Below are positions 8,556-17,982 of a stretch of DNA of 64,000 nt, in pieces. The translations under genes and the position numbers were made by a program. How positions within the stretch are numbered: position 1 is the first letter of the stretch; every line of letters begins with the position of its first letter. The DNA lies in NCBI RefSeq assembly GCF_002863865.1, contig NZ_CP022684.1:1827501-1891500 (forward strand), read 5' to 3'. The notes under the pieces were generated by a model. The model saw only the letters and a list, made by a program, of their open reading frames with translations, had not been told where the DNA came from and searched no databases. This stretch comes from Ketobacter alkanivorans (GTDB taxonomy: Bacteria; Pseudomonadota; Gammaproteobacteria; Pseudomonadales; Ketobacteraceae).

Positions 8556-9947
8556 ATGACTACACAGATCCAGCCTCAACCTCTCGCCCCTTCGTTACTG
8601 GATGCCCTGAACATTCTGCTGGGTCAGCGCCTTTGCACTCACCATACTGTGCTGCTGCAACACGGCCATGGTGAAAGCCACCATCAACCAGCACCCCCCG
8701 CAGCCATTGCCTACGTGAACTCTGCAGACGAACTGACTGAAATTGCACGGCTTTGCCATCAACATCGAACACCGATGACTGCTTTCGGCGCAGGCACCAG
8801 TGTAGAAGGTCAGCTTCAATGCGTTGCTGGAGGTTTATGTATCGATTTTTCTCAGATGAATCGAATCATTGAAGTAAACGAAGCCGATCTGAATTGCGCA
8901 GTGGAACCAGGGGTGACCCGCGAACAACTCAATCTTCATCTGCGGGATAAAGGTTTATTCTTTCCAGTGGACCCAGGGGCCAACGCAACACTGGGAGGCA
9001 TGGTAGCCACCGGCGCCTCCGGCACGACCACCGTGCGCTATGGCGGTATGAAACACAACGTGCTTTCACTGAATGCCGTACTGGCCAACGGAGAACCCAT
9101 CGTTACCGGCACTGCCGCCCGCAAATCTAGTGCCGGCTACAACCTGACAGAGTTGATTATAGGCTCTGAGGGCACTCTAGCTCTGATCACTGAAATTCGT
9201 CTCAAATTATACGGCATTCCAGAACATGTACTTGCCGCACGGATTCAGTTTCCCTCTGTGCATCAAGCCGTAAGCAGCGTAATGGACATGATGCAACACG
9301 GGCTTCCGGTAGCGCGCCTGGAGTTGCTGGACGAATTCGCGCTAAAAGCCGTGAACCAATATTGTGGCAGCCAGTATCCACAACAGCCTACTTTATTCAT
9401 AGAATTTCATGGTAGCTCTACCAGCACCCAGGAACACGCACAGCAGGCACAATACATATGCCAGGAGTACGGTGGTAGCGATTTCGCCTGGGCCAGCACA
9501 GAAGCCGATAAAAAGCGGATGTGGCATGCCCGTCATAATGCATATTATGCCGCTCTGGCACAGGTTCCCAACGGACAAGGATGGGTAACTGATGTCTGTG
9601 TGCCCATCTCACATCTGGCACAATGCATTGAAGATACACGGCAAGATCTTAGCGACCAAGGCCTCGACATTCCCATAGTAGGGCATGTTGGTGACGGTAA
9701 CTTTCACTTGCTGTTTAGTATCCCACCCGACAACCACACCCTGCTCCGGCAAGCACTGGATATAAACCAGCGACTCATCCAACGGGCCCTGGCGGCAGGA
9801 GGCACCTGCACAGGTGAACATGGAATCGGCCTGGGAAAAAAGCACTATCTGCAGCAAGAAAAAGGCGAATCGACTATAACCATCATGAAGGGCATCAAAC
9901 AAACGTTCGATCCTTTAAATTTGCTCAATCCGGGTAAAATATTCTAA
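8556..9947 (+). CDS. FAD-linked 2-hydroxyacid dehydrogenase (D-lactate dehydrogenase/GlcD type)
   Basis: A 463-residue flavoprotein of the vanillyl-alcohol-oxidase fold. The PP-loop FAD domain has GAGTSVEGQ near residue 76, then GGMVATGASGTTTVRYGGMKHNVL and LIIGSEGTLALITE. The C-terminal FAD-oxidase domain has VGHVGDGNFHLL, with His ligands for substrate or metal, and CTGEHGIGLGKK followed by LNPGKIF. This order is typical of cytochrome-linked D-lactate dehydrogenases, glycolate oxidase GlcD and D-2-hydroxyglutarate dehydrogenase. Which 2-hydroxyacid is used cannot be decided. No Fe-S partner genes follow, which favours the single-chain D-lactate type. The NTF2-like gene begins 19 bases later. 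Confidence 0.9.
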   Translation: MTTQIQPQPLAPSLLDALNILLGQRLCTHHTVLLQHGHGESHHQPAPPAAIAYVNSADELTEIARLCHQHRTPMTAFGAGTSVEGQLQCVAGGLCIDFSQMNRIIEVNEADLNCAVEPGVTREQLNLHLRDKGLFFPVDPGANATLGGMVATGASGTTTVRYGGMKHNVLSLNAVLANGEPIVTGTAARKSSAGYNLTELIIGSEGTLALITEIRLKLYGIPEHVLAARIQFPSVHQAVSSVMDMMQHGLPVARLELLDEFALKAVNQYCGSQYPQQPTLFIEFHGSSTSTQEHAQQAQYICQEYGGSDFAWASTEADKKRMWHARHNAYYAALAQVPNGQGWVTDVCVPISHLAQCIEDTRQDLSDQGLDIPIVGHVGDGNFHLLFSIPPDNHTLLRQALDINQRLIQRALAAGGTCTGEHGIGLGKKHYLQQEKGESTITIMKGIKQTFDPLNLLNPGKIF

Positions 9948-9966
9948 CGCAATCGCTCAACCTGAC

Positions 9967-10374
9967 GTGGAACTCTATATGGACGCACTACTCGACTGGT
10001 TTCAAAACTTCAATGCTGGTTCACTGCAAAAGATGCAGGACTTCTACACGGAAGACTGTTACTTCCGTGACCCGTTCAACGAAGCACACAACCGTGAACA
10101 ACTTCATGCCCTGTTCACCGATATGCTAAAACTTCAGGATCTGCGCTTTGTGATTCTGGAACGCATACAGCAAGACCAAAAGGCCTTCATCACTTGGGAT
10201 TTCCACTTCAAAATCATGGGTAAAGCTCAATGCATCCACGGCGGCAGCTTGATGACATTCGCCGACGATGGCCGAGTTAAAAGTCATGTGGATTACTGGG
10301 ATGCTGCAGAAGGAGTCTACGAAAAGCTACCTGTGTTCGGTGCCCTGGTTCGCTTGGTTAAGAGACTGTTCTGA
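9967..10374 (+). CDS. NTF2-like/SnoaL-like protein
   Basis: A 135-residue single-domain protein with the cone-shaped NTF2-like pattern: an N-terminal helix (LDWFQNFNAGSLQKMQDFY), TEDCYFRDPFNEAHNREQLHALFTDM, then strands ending in SHVDYWDAAEGVYEKLPVFGAL. Proteins with the YFRDPF and VDYWD segments are annotated as nuclear-transport-factor-2 family or DUF2358-like; some relatives are steroid isomerases or hydrolases, but no catalytic pair is certain here. The start is either GTG at 9967 or ATG at 9979; the latter has GTGGAA about 8 bases upstream. It probably shares a transcript with the flavin dehydrogenase. Confidence 0.75.
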   Translation: MELYMDALLDWFQNFNAGSLQKMQDFYTEDCYFRDPFNEAHNREQLHALFTDMLKLQDLRFVILERIQQDQKAFITWDFHFKIMGKAQCIHGGSLMTFADDGRVKSHVDYWDAAEGVYEKLPVFGALVRLVKRLF

Positions 10375-10377
10375 GCA

Positions 10378-11847
10378 TTACAATTTAAGATGGGCAATCA
10401 CCTTTGTCATACGGCTGGATAACTCTGCCAGAATCTGAGCAGCCCCGGCATTGCGTTTCACGCTCTCTGAAACCGCATCCATCTCTTCGCTAAGCATAGT
10501 GACGCTGCGATTCACCCCGGTGACGGTGTCTGTTTGCTCGTTGATTCGATGGGCGATCTGGCCATTAGCATCATTCATCGCCTGCACGTTGCTGGCAATT
10601 TCGTGGATCAACTTGCCTGCGTTATCGGCCTGATCCACACATTTCCGCGCCTCATCAGAGCGCGCATTCATAACCTCTACCGCAGCTTTAGAACTGTGCT
10701 CCAGGCGCTGTAACATCGCTTTGATTTCCTCCGTAGATTCCTGAACACGCTTAGCCAAGTTACGCACTTCGTCCGCTACAACTGCAAAACCACGCCCCTG
10801 CTCCCCAGCCCGCGCCGCTTCGATAGCCGCATTCAACGCCAGTAGATTGGTTTGCTCGGCAATAGAGTTAATCACATCAAGAGCCGAACTGATGGCACCG
10901 GTTTCCTTCGCCAGCTGCTGCACAACATCCGCCCCATCACGAATGTCCGCCGCCAGCCGGGTGATGGATTCCACTACCGACTCCACCTGCACATTGCCTT
11001 CTTTTGCCACACTGACAGAACTTAATGAACGCTGAGTATTATCCGAAGCATTACTGTGTACATGCTGATTATTCGCCACCATGTAACTGATGGCTTCCAC
11101 CAATTGCGTGGCTTCACTTTTTTGTACCTCTATGCTGCGCGCATTGCCATCCACTTCTTTGACCAGGTTCTTGGACATGACATCCATAGTCATCGCAGCT
11201 GAACGGATCTCCGTTACGATACGAGCCAGATCCTGCACCATGTTATTGAACGCTTCTGTCATCTCGCCGACTTCATCACCGGATCGTGATTCCACCTTTA
11301 CTCGAAGATCCCCATTCTGTTGCACTTGGCGCATGGTATCCCGCAACGCCTGCATCGGCTTGGAAACAAACTGAATCAGCATTTGCGAACAAAACAGCAC
11401 CACCATCATCAACAGGAATACGGCCACACCGTAATACCAGAGTTTACTTAACGCAACGTCCAGCAGGGAGGGCATTACCAGCGCCATGCCCACTGCCTCC
11501 TGCGCAGTACCGCTGTAGGCCAGATAACGCAGATCATCACTTGCGAACACATCATGCCACCAACGACTGGCAAACCCATCGCTCGAAACAACGTCACTGA
11601 ACCCATTGCTGCCGGGCTTTACCGCTCCCCAACGCAGCTGTAGAGCAGTGCTGCTGCGATGGCTGTCCATCCATTGGGCCTCGCCCCCCACCACCTGAAA
11701 CAAGCCTGTCATACCTTGCGCACTCTGCGGATGAACCTGCACTAATTGCAAGGTGGTTGCGGCCTGCAACCGTGCCTGCGCCAATGCATCAATGCGCTGA
11801 TCCAGTAGCGCGAACAATACCAGAACCAGCATACCCACAAAGCTCAC
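10378..11847 (-). CDS. methyl-accepting chemotaxis protein, probable N-terminal frameshift
   Basis: The open frame encodes 489 residues: a first transmembrane helix at the very N terminus, a periplasmic domain to about residue 130, a second helix ([16 protein letters not shown]), HAMP to about residue 205, and a cytoplasmic signalling domain with the conserved tip [20 protein letters not shown]. The frame has no good start: the GTG at 11847 has no ribosome site and a TAA lies 10 codons upstream. The adjacent frame on the same strand reads a basic, aromatic start ([12 protein letters not shown]) into a TGA exactly where this frame takes over. One missing base near 11850 would restore a normal chemoreceptor N terminus. 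It could be a sequencing error or real inactivation. Confidence 0.85.
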   Translation of the reverse strand: MSFVGMLVLVLFALLDQRIDALAQARLQAATTLQLVQVHPQSAQGMTGLFQVVGGEAQWMDSHRSSTALQLRWGAVKPGSNGFSDVVSSDGFASRWWHDVFASDDLRYLAYSGTAQEAVGMALVMPSLLDVALSKLWYYGVAVFLLMMVVLFCSQMLIQFVSKPMQALRDTMRQVQQNGDLRVKVESRSGDEVGEMTEAFNNMVQDLARIVTEIRSAAMTMDVMSKNLVKEVDGNARSIEVQKSEATQLVEAISYMVANNQHVHSNASDNTQRSLSSVSVAKEGNVQVESVVESITRLAADIRDGADVVQQLAKETGAISSALDVINSIAEQTNLLALNAAIEAARAGEQGRGFAVVADEVRNLAKRVQESTEEIKAMLQRLEHSSKAAVEVMNARSDEARKCVDQADNAGKLIHEIASNVQAMNDANGQIAHRINEQTDTVTGVNRSVTMLSEEMDAVSESVKRNAGAAQILAELSSRMTKVIAHLKL

Positions 11848-12083
11848 GCCATGAGCAACCAGAATTTATATTTCAACGGTAAATCAATTAGATAGCGAAT
11901 CAAGGCTCCAACCCATTACGTTAGTATTCAGTACATGTACCTGATTATAGTAGAGGGTTTCCAAGCTGCAGGGCCAGCGGCACCCGGCTATGAACCCTAC
12001 TGAACGTTTATACGCGGGCGATTTTGTGAGAAGCTTCGCCCTCAGTAAATTCAGACAAACCCATGAGTACCAAGGAGACACCC

Positions 12084-13217
12084 GTGCCCGGATTGTTGCC
12101 CGACCTAGACCCCAACGGCCTACTGGAATATTCCGTTGTATTTACCGACCGATCTCTCAATCACATGTCTCAGCAGTTTCAGCAGGTGATGCGTGATATA
12201 TCCGATACCTTAAAGGGCGTCTACAACGCTGAAGCCGTCGTGGTGGTGCCCGGCGGCGGCACCTATGGCATGGAGGCAGTAGCCCGCCAATTTGCCCACG
12301 ACAAAAAGTGCATGGTATTGCGTAACGGCTGGTTCAGCTTCCGCTGGACCCAGATCTTTGACGCCGGCAAGATCCCGGCCAGCTGTAACGTATTAAAAGC
12401 CCGCACCATCAGCAACACGCCCGAATCACCCTTTGCACCGGCAGCAATTGATGAAGTTGTAAACACCATCCTCACCGAAAAACCGGATATGGTGTTTGCC
12501 CCTCACGTGGAAACCTCCTCTGGCATCATCCTGCCCAATGACTACATCAAGGCAGTAGGCGAAGCGGTACACAAGGTTGGCGGCCTGTTCGTACTGGATT
12601 GTATTGCCTCCGGCACCATCTGGGTAGACATGAAGGAATGCAATGTCGATGTACTGATCTCAGCGCCCCAAAAGGGCTGGAGCTCTTCTCCCTGTAGCGC
12701 ATTGGTCATGCTAAGCCCAGAGGCTCGGAGCCGAATAGATGACACCCAAAGCAGTAGCTTTGCGTGTGATTTGAAAAAATGGTTGCAGATCATGGAAGCC
12801 TACGAAAACGGTGGCCACGCCTATCATGCCACCATGCCTACCGATGCCCTGAAGAAATTCCGCGACACCATGAAAGAAACCGAAGCCCTGGGCTTTGATC
12901 TTGTATGTAAGCAGCAGCAGGAGCTGGGCGACCGCGTGCGTGCTCTGTTCGCAGAACACGGCATTAAAAGCGTGGCAGCCGATGGCTTTGGCGCTCCAGG
13001 TGTCGCTGTGTTTTACACCGGTGATGCTGCCATGCAAACAGGCAAACCGTTTCTTGAATTGGGCTTACAGGTTGCAGCTGGCGTACCATTACAATGTGAT
13101 GAGCCTGCCGATTTCCGAACCTTCCGTATCGGCTTGTTTGGCCTGGATAAACTGCAGAACATCGAACGTACCGTAAACAATCTTGAGGCGGCCTTAAAAA
13201 CAATTGAAGCCAAATAA
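12084..13217 (+). CDS. class V aminotransferase (alanine-glyoxylate/serine-pyruvate type)
   Basis: A PLP-dependent enzyme of about 377 residues. Visible fold-type-I landmarks are VVVVPGGGTYGMEAVARQF (cofactor phosphate loop), FAPHVETSSGI, GGLFVLDCIASGT (Asp contacting the pyridine nitrogen) and SAPQKGWSS, whose Lys is the Schiff-base residue. An ATG at 12063 is in frame but has no ribosome site. AAGGAG at 12072-12077 sits 6 bases before the GTG at 12084, so I prefer that start; the two choices differ by seven residues. It is a monocistronic gene convergent with the large secreted protein. Substrate pair not determined. Confidence 0.87.
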   Translation: MPGLLPDLDPNGLLEYSVVFTDRSLNHMSQQFQQVMRDISDTLKGVYNAEAVVVVPGGGTYGMEAVARQFAHDKKCMVLRNGWFSFRWTQIFDAGKIPASCNVLKARTISNTPESPFAPAAIDEVVNTILTEKPDMVFAPHVETSSGIILPNDYIKAVGEAVHKVGGLFVLDCIASGTIWVDMKECNVDVLISAPQKGWSSSPCSALVMLSPEARSRIDDTQSSSFACDLKKWLQIMEAYENGGHAYHATMPTDALKKFRDTMKETEALGFDLVCKQQQELGDRVRALFAEHGIKSVAADGFGAPGVAVFYTGDAAMQTGKPFLELGLQVAAGVPLQCDEPADFRTFRIGLFGLDKLQNIERTVNNLEAALKTIEAK

Positions 13218-13246
13218 GCCTGCCTCATAACCATCCCTACCCAATG

Positions 13247-13298
13247 GGCAGGGCACCATTAAAGTCGCCAGCAGGCATCACTTTAATGGTGTCTTGCC
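13247..13298. terminator. long bidirectional hairpin between convergent genes
   Basis: A 19-bp stem: GGCAGGGCACCATTAAAGT at 13247-13265 pairs with 13280-13298 with only two positions changed, both of which become G-U pairs in the plus-strand RNA. The loop is 14 bases. It lies between the aminotransferase and the secreted-protein gene and probably ends transcription from both sides, although no long T-run follows. Confidence 0.65.
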
Positions 13299-13307
13299 TG
13301 GTTCTAT

Positions 13308-15899
13308 TTAATCACGGGAGTAAAGCTCACCCTGAAAAGTGAAGCCTGTTACCTGATTATTCTCGATCACCAGAATGAATGATTTACCATTGCCACTGGC
13401 ATTATTAAAGTACGGACAATCCGGCCCCGTTAAGAGCACACCATTTTCAAAATCAGGTGTTAGCGCCCAACTGACACCAGCCTCGTTTCGCCACTGCAAG
13501 CCGCTGCCCGTGCTCTCGATCACACCGGGGTGCCAAGAGTTAGTAATGGGCAAACGTGTAAAATTGCCAAGCACGTCATCTTCCGTCATAGATTGCAAAT
13601 AGTTCTGCTGACGTTCACCGACAATCAAGTAACCCACATTGGCTCGAACCGTACGACCAGATGTCATGGCTGCCTCCTGAGTGATCAAACCCAGATCAAA
13701 GGCCTGAGACTGTTTGTTGCCAATGCGCGTGGCCAACACATCATAGGAATCGGTAATCACATTGTAAGACGCATGATTAACATATGGGCTTGACTCCCCC
13801 AACACCAAACGTGAGCGATTAAGCCGTTGCACGTGAGAGATAACCTGATACGCACCATAATTGTGATGAATAGTGGTGTAATCACTGGCCAGCTTATTCA
13901 GTGGCCTGGCAATGTCAATCGTGCCAACATGCAACTCCTTACCGTTGGCCAGTGGATAGGTGCCCTGCTCCACCACAAGATAATTAATCGTCTCTACCAC
14001 ATGGGGGCCATCATGATTCTCCAGCTCCCGCACCCTTACATCGAATCGGTTTTTTCCAATATTGAGAATTTCGGTATAAAACGAATCTGATCCATTATAG
14101 GTGGTAGTTTGTAGAAATATGACCGGGTTAACATAATCTGACTTAAGGTTAACTCGCACCAACTCGTCATCGGCCTGCACAGATCCCACCTCAGCAAAGT
14201 GCTTATAGGTATCACCGCTATCTGTTCTAACCGGACGCATCACATCATTGAAACCGTCAAACAGTATAAAGTCTACAGTCTCATTTATATGATCCACCTC
14301 CGAATCCTGCGATGTATCCTCTTTAAAGAAAGCTTCAAACACACCGTAACTGTCAACAATCTTCAGAGCACCAGGGTCGCGACCGTTATTGGAGACTACC
14401 TGCCCAAATACATAGGGATCAGCTATCGCACACTTGCCGTTAGATCCTCCTATATCGCGGGCATTTTGATTGAAGGGGTACGCAGTCCAGCTGCTAACGA
14501 TAAAGTTTTCATCAGTGTACACCTCCATCCTGGCAGATCGAGCAACACCATCAAAAGCATAATCAGACAATTCGTAATAGCGATCATTCCCTCGGTTATC
14601 TCTATAAAAAGCGCCCGGGGTAAAACCTTCGCATTCGTCATCACTGAATAACTCAACCACTACATCCTGTCCCAGCTGCACTGAAGACACATTCGACAAC
14701 CCAGTGCTGGAAGTGATGCTATCAAGCGACTGATTGTCGCAGATTACGCTATAGTTCTGACCATCATCAAACTCTGGCGCGGAATACAGTACAGCGCAGT
14801 TCTGCGCCACAACTCCGTCCACATACTGAAATTGATGTTTGGATGAAATAAGATTATCAATCAGAGGATAGATTTCTGCTTGGAGTTGCTCTGTAATGGA
14901 CGCGGCACGGTTATTTTTGTAGTTCACAATCTCACGTTCCACGTAGGAACGATTCCTGCCCGCCAAATACTTGTTGAAAATCCATGCACCGGTTCTATGA
15001 TCTTTTACTTGATACAACCAATCCCCTGTATAAACAGTATATATATTATCCTGACAATAATAAGCGCCAAGATATAACGAATAACAATACGGTATATTGT
15101 ACGTATAGTAATCTTCACGCTCGTAGATCCCACCGATATTGCTTAGATTCGTTACTTTGAAATCGATAGTGTGCCTATAGAGATATTCGGCATAACGGTC
15201 TACAGAATCGTGATAGTTATTAATGAGCGTCTCTAGCTCGACAGATTTTTGAGTACACACAGGCCGGCTCACGTCACATGGCAGATAATCAGTGCTGTAT
15301 ATTTGAATGCCTTCCTGAATAATCATCAAATGCAATTCGGCCATTGCAATAAAATCAGCTAACGCTGCCATTTTGTGAGCATCGGATGTGGTGGTGATTT
15401 GCAGATACCAGTTCAATGACTGCGACAGCATCTGCTCCAAGCCCTCCAGCTCCATCAACAAATCATAGGAGTCGGCTCCGGAATTTTTCGCATTGGTGTA
15501 ATTTATCTCCATGCGATCAATCACGTAATTCATCGTGCCTATTACAGTTGCATGATCACGATTTGAAAAATAGATTTCGAAATCGCTGCGTATATCTGAT
15601 CTCAACTGTACTATTGCATCAAGAATGGTAGCCTGATTACTCTGTATAGTATCGAGCCTTCCATTAAGCTGATTAATTGCCTGCTCAACATCGTAGCCTC
15701 CATCATCCACATTCCAGAATTTTGTGATCAGAGCAAGACCAATTGAATTTAACGGAGGCGGAGCAAATCCTGCAATGCCATAAGCGCCCACCTGCAGAGC
15801 GGTTTCGGTATCGCTGTCGATATCAATATGCGTGACAGCAAACGCCTGAACGCTAATCACTGCACCAAGCACAGCGGGTATAAGCTGTTTGAATTTCAT
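13308..15899 (-). CDS. large secreted multidomain protein of unknown function
   Basis: An 863-residue protein with a clear signal peptide (1-21, AFA cleavage). Behind it comes a hydrophobic stretch at 34-61, a Gln/Asn-rich heptad region at about 72-110 that looks like a coiled coil, and a helical part to about 350 with Tyr/Cys-rich sequence at 256-290. Residues about 366-465 resemble a beta/gamma-crystallin fold (repeated aromatic plus D/N-rich strands, SVQLG, Cys at 368, 387 and 423). Residues 575-660 resemble a beta-sandwich seen in bacterial surface proteins (VNPVIFLQTTTYNGSDSF... ETINYLVVEQGTYPL). The tail 789-863 is Trp/Gly/Asn rich. The N-terminal layout recalls pore-forming toxins but no family match is certain. 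Start: AAAGGGAC before the ATG. Codon use looks more AT-rich than neighbours, suggesting acquisition. Confidence 0.8.
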   Translation of the reverse strand: MKFKQLIPAVLGAVISVQAFAVTHIDIDSDTETALQVGAYGIAGFAPPPLNSIGLALITKFWNVDDGGYDVEQAINQLNGRLDTIQSNQATILDAIVQLRSDIRSDFEIYFSNRDHATVIGTMNYVIDRMEINYTNAKNSGADSYDLLMELEGLEQMLSQSLNWYLQITTTSDAHKMAALADFIAMAELHLMIIQEGIQIYSTDYLPCDVSRPVCTQKSVELETLINNYHDSVDRYAEYLYRHTIDFKVTNLSNIGGIYEREDYYTYNIPYCYSLYLGAYYCQDNIYTVYTGDWLYQVKDHRTGAWIFNKYLAGRNRSYVEREIVNYKNNRAASITEQLQAEIYPLIDNLISSKHQFQYVDGVVAQNCAVLYSAPEFDDGQNYSVICDNQSLDSITSSTGLSNVSSVQLGQDVVVELFSDDECEGFTPGAFYRDNRGNDRYYELSDYAFDGVARSARMEVYTDENFIVSSWTAYPFNQNARDIGGSNGKCAIADPYVFGQVVSNNGRDPGALKIVDSYGVFEAFFKEDTSQDSEVDHINETVDFILFDGFNDVMRPVRTDSGDTYKHFAEVGSVQADDELVRVNLKSDYVNPVIFLQTTTYNGSDSFYTEILNIGKNRFDVRVRELENHDGPHVVETINYLVVEQGTYPLANGKELHVGTIDIARPLNKLASDYTTIHHNYGAYQVISHVQRLNRSRLVLGESSPYVNHASYNVITDSYDVLATRIGNKQSQAFDLGLITQEAAMTSGRTVRANVGYLIVGERQQNYLQSMTEDDVLGNFTRLPITNSWHPGVIESTGSGLQWRNEAGVSWALTPDFENGVLLTGPDCPYFNNASGNGKSFILVIENNQVTGFTFQGELYSRD

Positions 15900-16051
15900 A
15901 GATGTCCCTTTCTGATTCCCTGTGCTCAGCGAATATTGTATTTTGTAATAAGAAATTGAGCGCCGAGCGGATGGTTAACCAATGAGATGATCCCATTGAA
16001 TCCGTTCGAGTATAAAAGGCATGAAATTATTTAGAGGTATACTTTCAGCTA

Positions 16052-16080
16052 TTGACAATACAATTCGGGAGGGGTAACAA
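16052..16080 (+). promoter_or_regulatory. candidate sigma-70 promoter of an orphan short transcript
   Basis: A perfect -35 hexamer TTGACA at 16052-16057 with a 17-base spacer to a weak -10 TAACAA at 16075-16080. It points at the terminator at 16107-16154; no gene lies between, so it would make a transcript of roughly 65 bases. The -10 matches only three of six positions. Confidence 0.3.
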
Positions 16081-16106
16081 GGAACTTACATCTACAACGA
16101 GAGTCT

Positions 16107-16154
16107 AGCGTCAATTTCGGTTCAATCCCCGAAAATTGACGCTGCTTTTTCTTT
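16107..16154 (+). terminator. rho-independent terminator with no gene upstream on its strand
   Basis: The stem AGCGTCAATTTCGG at 16107-16120 pairs with CCGAAAATTGACGCT at 16129-16143 (one bulged base), followed by GCTTTTTCTTT. The T-run is on the plus strand only, yet both flanking genes run leftward. It may end a small RNA or stop antisense transcription into the ligase gene. The loop TTCAATCC looks like a tRNA T-loop, but no tRNA can be folded around it. Confidence 0.7.
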
Positions 16155-16183
16155 ATATTACTGCCATGACACGGCCGCAAATA

Positions 16184-17842
16184 TCAACGCTTCACCTTGT
16201 AGCCAGATTCTTTCAACACCCAGGCCTTATCTGTCACCCCTTCCTCACGCAACTTGAATTTCTGCACTTTATTCGTAGGGGTGTAGGGCAGTGCCTCTAC
16301 GAATTCCATGTACTGCGGCACAAAATAGTAGGGCGCATTATCATTGATATACTCCGCCATTTGCTCGTAGGTGATGTTCGCATCCGGTTTTAGCACCACG
16401 TTAAGCTTCAATAGCGACTCTCCTTTCACATCTTCTGATGGAATGCCAAAAGCAGCCACATCCTTCACCATAGGGTGCCTACGCAATACCATTTCCACTT
16501 CCATTGTGGATATATTTCGCCCAGCATAACGCAATGCATCTTTCTTGCGATCCACAAACCAATAAGCACCGCTCTCAGGGTCTCGCTTGCCCATGTCGCC
16601 GGTGTGATACCAACCATCTTTGAACGCTTCCGCGGTTGCATCAGCATCATCAAAATATCCGTTAAAGATTAAGTTTGGCTGCAGGCACTTCATACAGATT
16701 TCACCCACCTCACCATCCTTCACAGGGTTGCCATCATCACCCAACAGTACAACCTCAGTATCATCCAATGGTAATCCCAAGGAACTGAAGGGTACTTTGC
16801 CCATGCAATTCACTGGCGTGAATATCAACATGGCTTCACTCTGACCTAACCCCATGGGCAGCAACTCAACATCAAAGCGTTCCGAGAACGGTTTTAACAG
16901 CTGCTCTGGCATGGGCACCATCTGGGCAATGCGCAATGGGTTATCTCTGTCGTTGTCGCTAGGTGGCGCATTCCATAAAAAGTGGTGCATTGCGCCAAGT
17001 GTAAATGTCTGGGTAGCACCAAAGTGACGGATGCGATCCCAAAAGGTCGTTACCGAAAAGCGTTTTTCAAGCACCACCGGCAGGCCTTCATACAAAGCTC
17101 TAATCACTGCCGTTATCCAGGCACCGGAGTTATATAACGGCAATACGTTATAGATGACATCCCCATCGCGGGAATTAAAATAAATGGAAGCGGCCTGCGC
17201 GATAGGGCGTACCCAACAGTTGTGGCTCTGCAGTACACCTTTGGATTTGCCAGTAGTGCCCGAAGTCCACAGCACTGCACAGGTATCGCCATAATCCATG
17301 TCATCATAGTTAGGTGTAATCGGTTCATGATCTTCCAGCGCGGCAAAGCTGATAGCACCGGGCAGGGTAATCTGCTCATCGGGGCCCAACACCACCAGCT
17401 TTTCACCGTGGAGAGAATCCTGAACTGCTTGCACGCGATCCTGCATGCTGACTTCCGTTACCAACACCTTGGCACGGCTGCGTTCGATGGTTTCGCTGAG
17501 CCAGGAGCCTTTATAATCAGCATTGATTGGCACCCAAATGGCACCCAGTTTGTTAGTGGCCATGGCCAACAGTACAGTCTCAATACCGCTGTCCAGATAG
17601 AAACAAACCCGATCACCGCGTTCCACCCCCAGCAGGCGCAAGCCCGCCGCTATGCGATTAGATTCCTCATCCACCTGCGCAAAGGTGAGCCTACGCTCAT
17701 CCGTGATCAGGTATTCCGCATTACCCGCTTGCTCAGCCTGCATGGCCAGCATCTTCGGCAGGATACGATTGCGATTATCGGTCAAATCGAGCTTATTCAC
17801 GGGCACCTCACGGTATTGGTATGCGTTGTTGTTATGAGTCAT
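16184..17842 (-). CDS. AMP-dependent acyl-CoA ligase (CaiC/FadD-like)
   Basis: A 552-residue ANL-family ligase. Motifs: LWTSGTTGKSKGVLQSH near residue 192 (ATP loop), GLGQSEAML in place of the usual YGxTE, GWYHTGDMGKRDPESGAYWFVDRKKDALRYAGRN, and the C-terminal NKVQKFKLR with the catalytic Lys. GQSE instead of GMTE and the WTSGTTG form resemble crotonobetaine/carnitine-CoA ligases and some bile-acid or steroid-acid CoA ligases. It is divergent from the 3-ketosteroid-dehydrogenase-like gene at 17983 across 140 bases, which hints at a shared role in ring or side-chain catabolism; that link is inference. Confidence 0.9.
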   Translation of the reverse strand: MTHNNNAYQYREVPVNKLDLTDNRNRILPKMLAMQAEQAGNAEYLITDERRLTFAQVDEESNRIAAGLRLLGVERGDRVCFYLDSGIETVLLAMATNKLGAIWVPINADYKGSWLSETIERSRAKVLVTEVSMQDRVQAVQDSLHGEKLVVLGPDEQITLPGAISFAALEDHEPITPNYDDMDYGDTCAVLWTSGTTGKSKGVLQSHNCWVRPIAQAASIYFNSRDGDVIYNVLPLYNSGAWITAVIRALYEGLPVVLEKRFSVTTFWDRIRHFGATQTFTLGAMHHFLWNAPPSDNDRDNPLRIAQMVPMPEQLLKPFSERFDVELLPMGLGQSEAMLIFTPVNCMGKVPFSSLGLPLDDTEVVLLGDDGNPVKDGEVGEICMKCLQPNLIFNGYFDDADATAEAFKDGWYHTGDMGKRDPESGAYWFVDRKKDALRYAGRNISTMEVEMVLRRHPMVKDVAAFGIPSEDVKGESLLKLNVVLKPDANITYEQMAEYINDNAPYYFVPQYMEFVEALPYTPTNKVQKFKLREEGVTDKAWVLKESGYKVKR

Positions 17843-17870
17843 TCACAGCCATGATTCCCTATGACTGCCA

Positions 17871-17905
17871 ATTATGCAATTATTTTTGCAATATAGTAGC
17901 ATAAT
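17871..17905. repeat. inverted repeat in divergent promoter region
   Basis: ATTATGC at 17871-17877 is mirrored by GCATAAT at 17899-17905, enclosing AT-rich sequence with TTTGCAATA. It lies between the CaiC-like ligase and the flavin dehydrogenase. On the minus strand a TTGCGC-N16-TACTAT promoter could be read here, so a regulator binding this site would sit at the start of transcription. Operator role is inference. Confidence 0.3.
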
Positions 17906-17982
17906 GGTAAACTGGCGCAACCGCCAAGGGCTCTGCCTCTGCTTGGCTGAGGCCCTCCACAACAATAACGAAGGCTAGATCA

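Noticed and set aside
14199-14651. 150-residue plus-strand open frame inside the secreted protein gene
   Set aside because: It is antisense to a continuous signal-peptide-bearing frame; its composition follows codon complement.
16107-16143. GGTTCAATCC as the T-loop of a tRNA or an attachment site remnant
   Set aside because: No D-arm, anticodon arm or acceptor stem can be folded around it; the sequence is fully explained by an intrinsic terminator.
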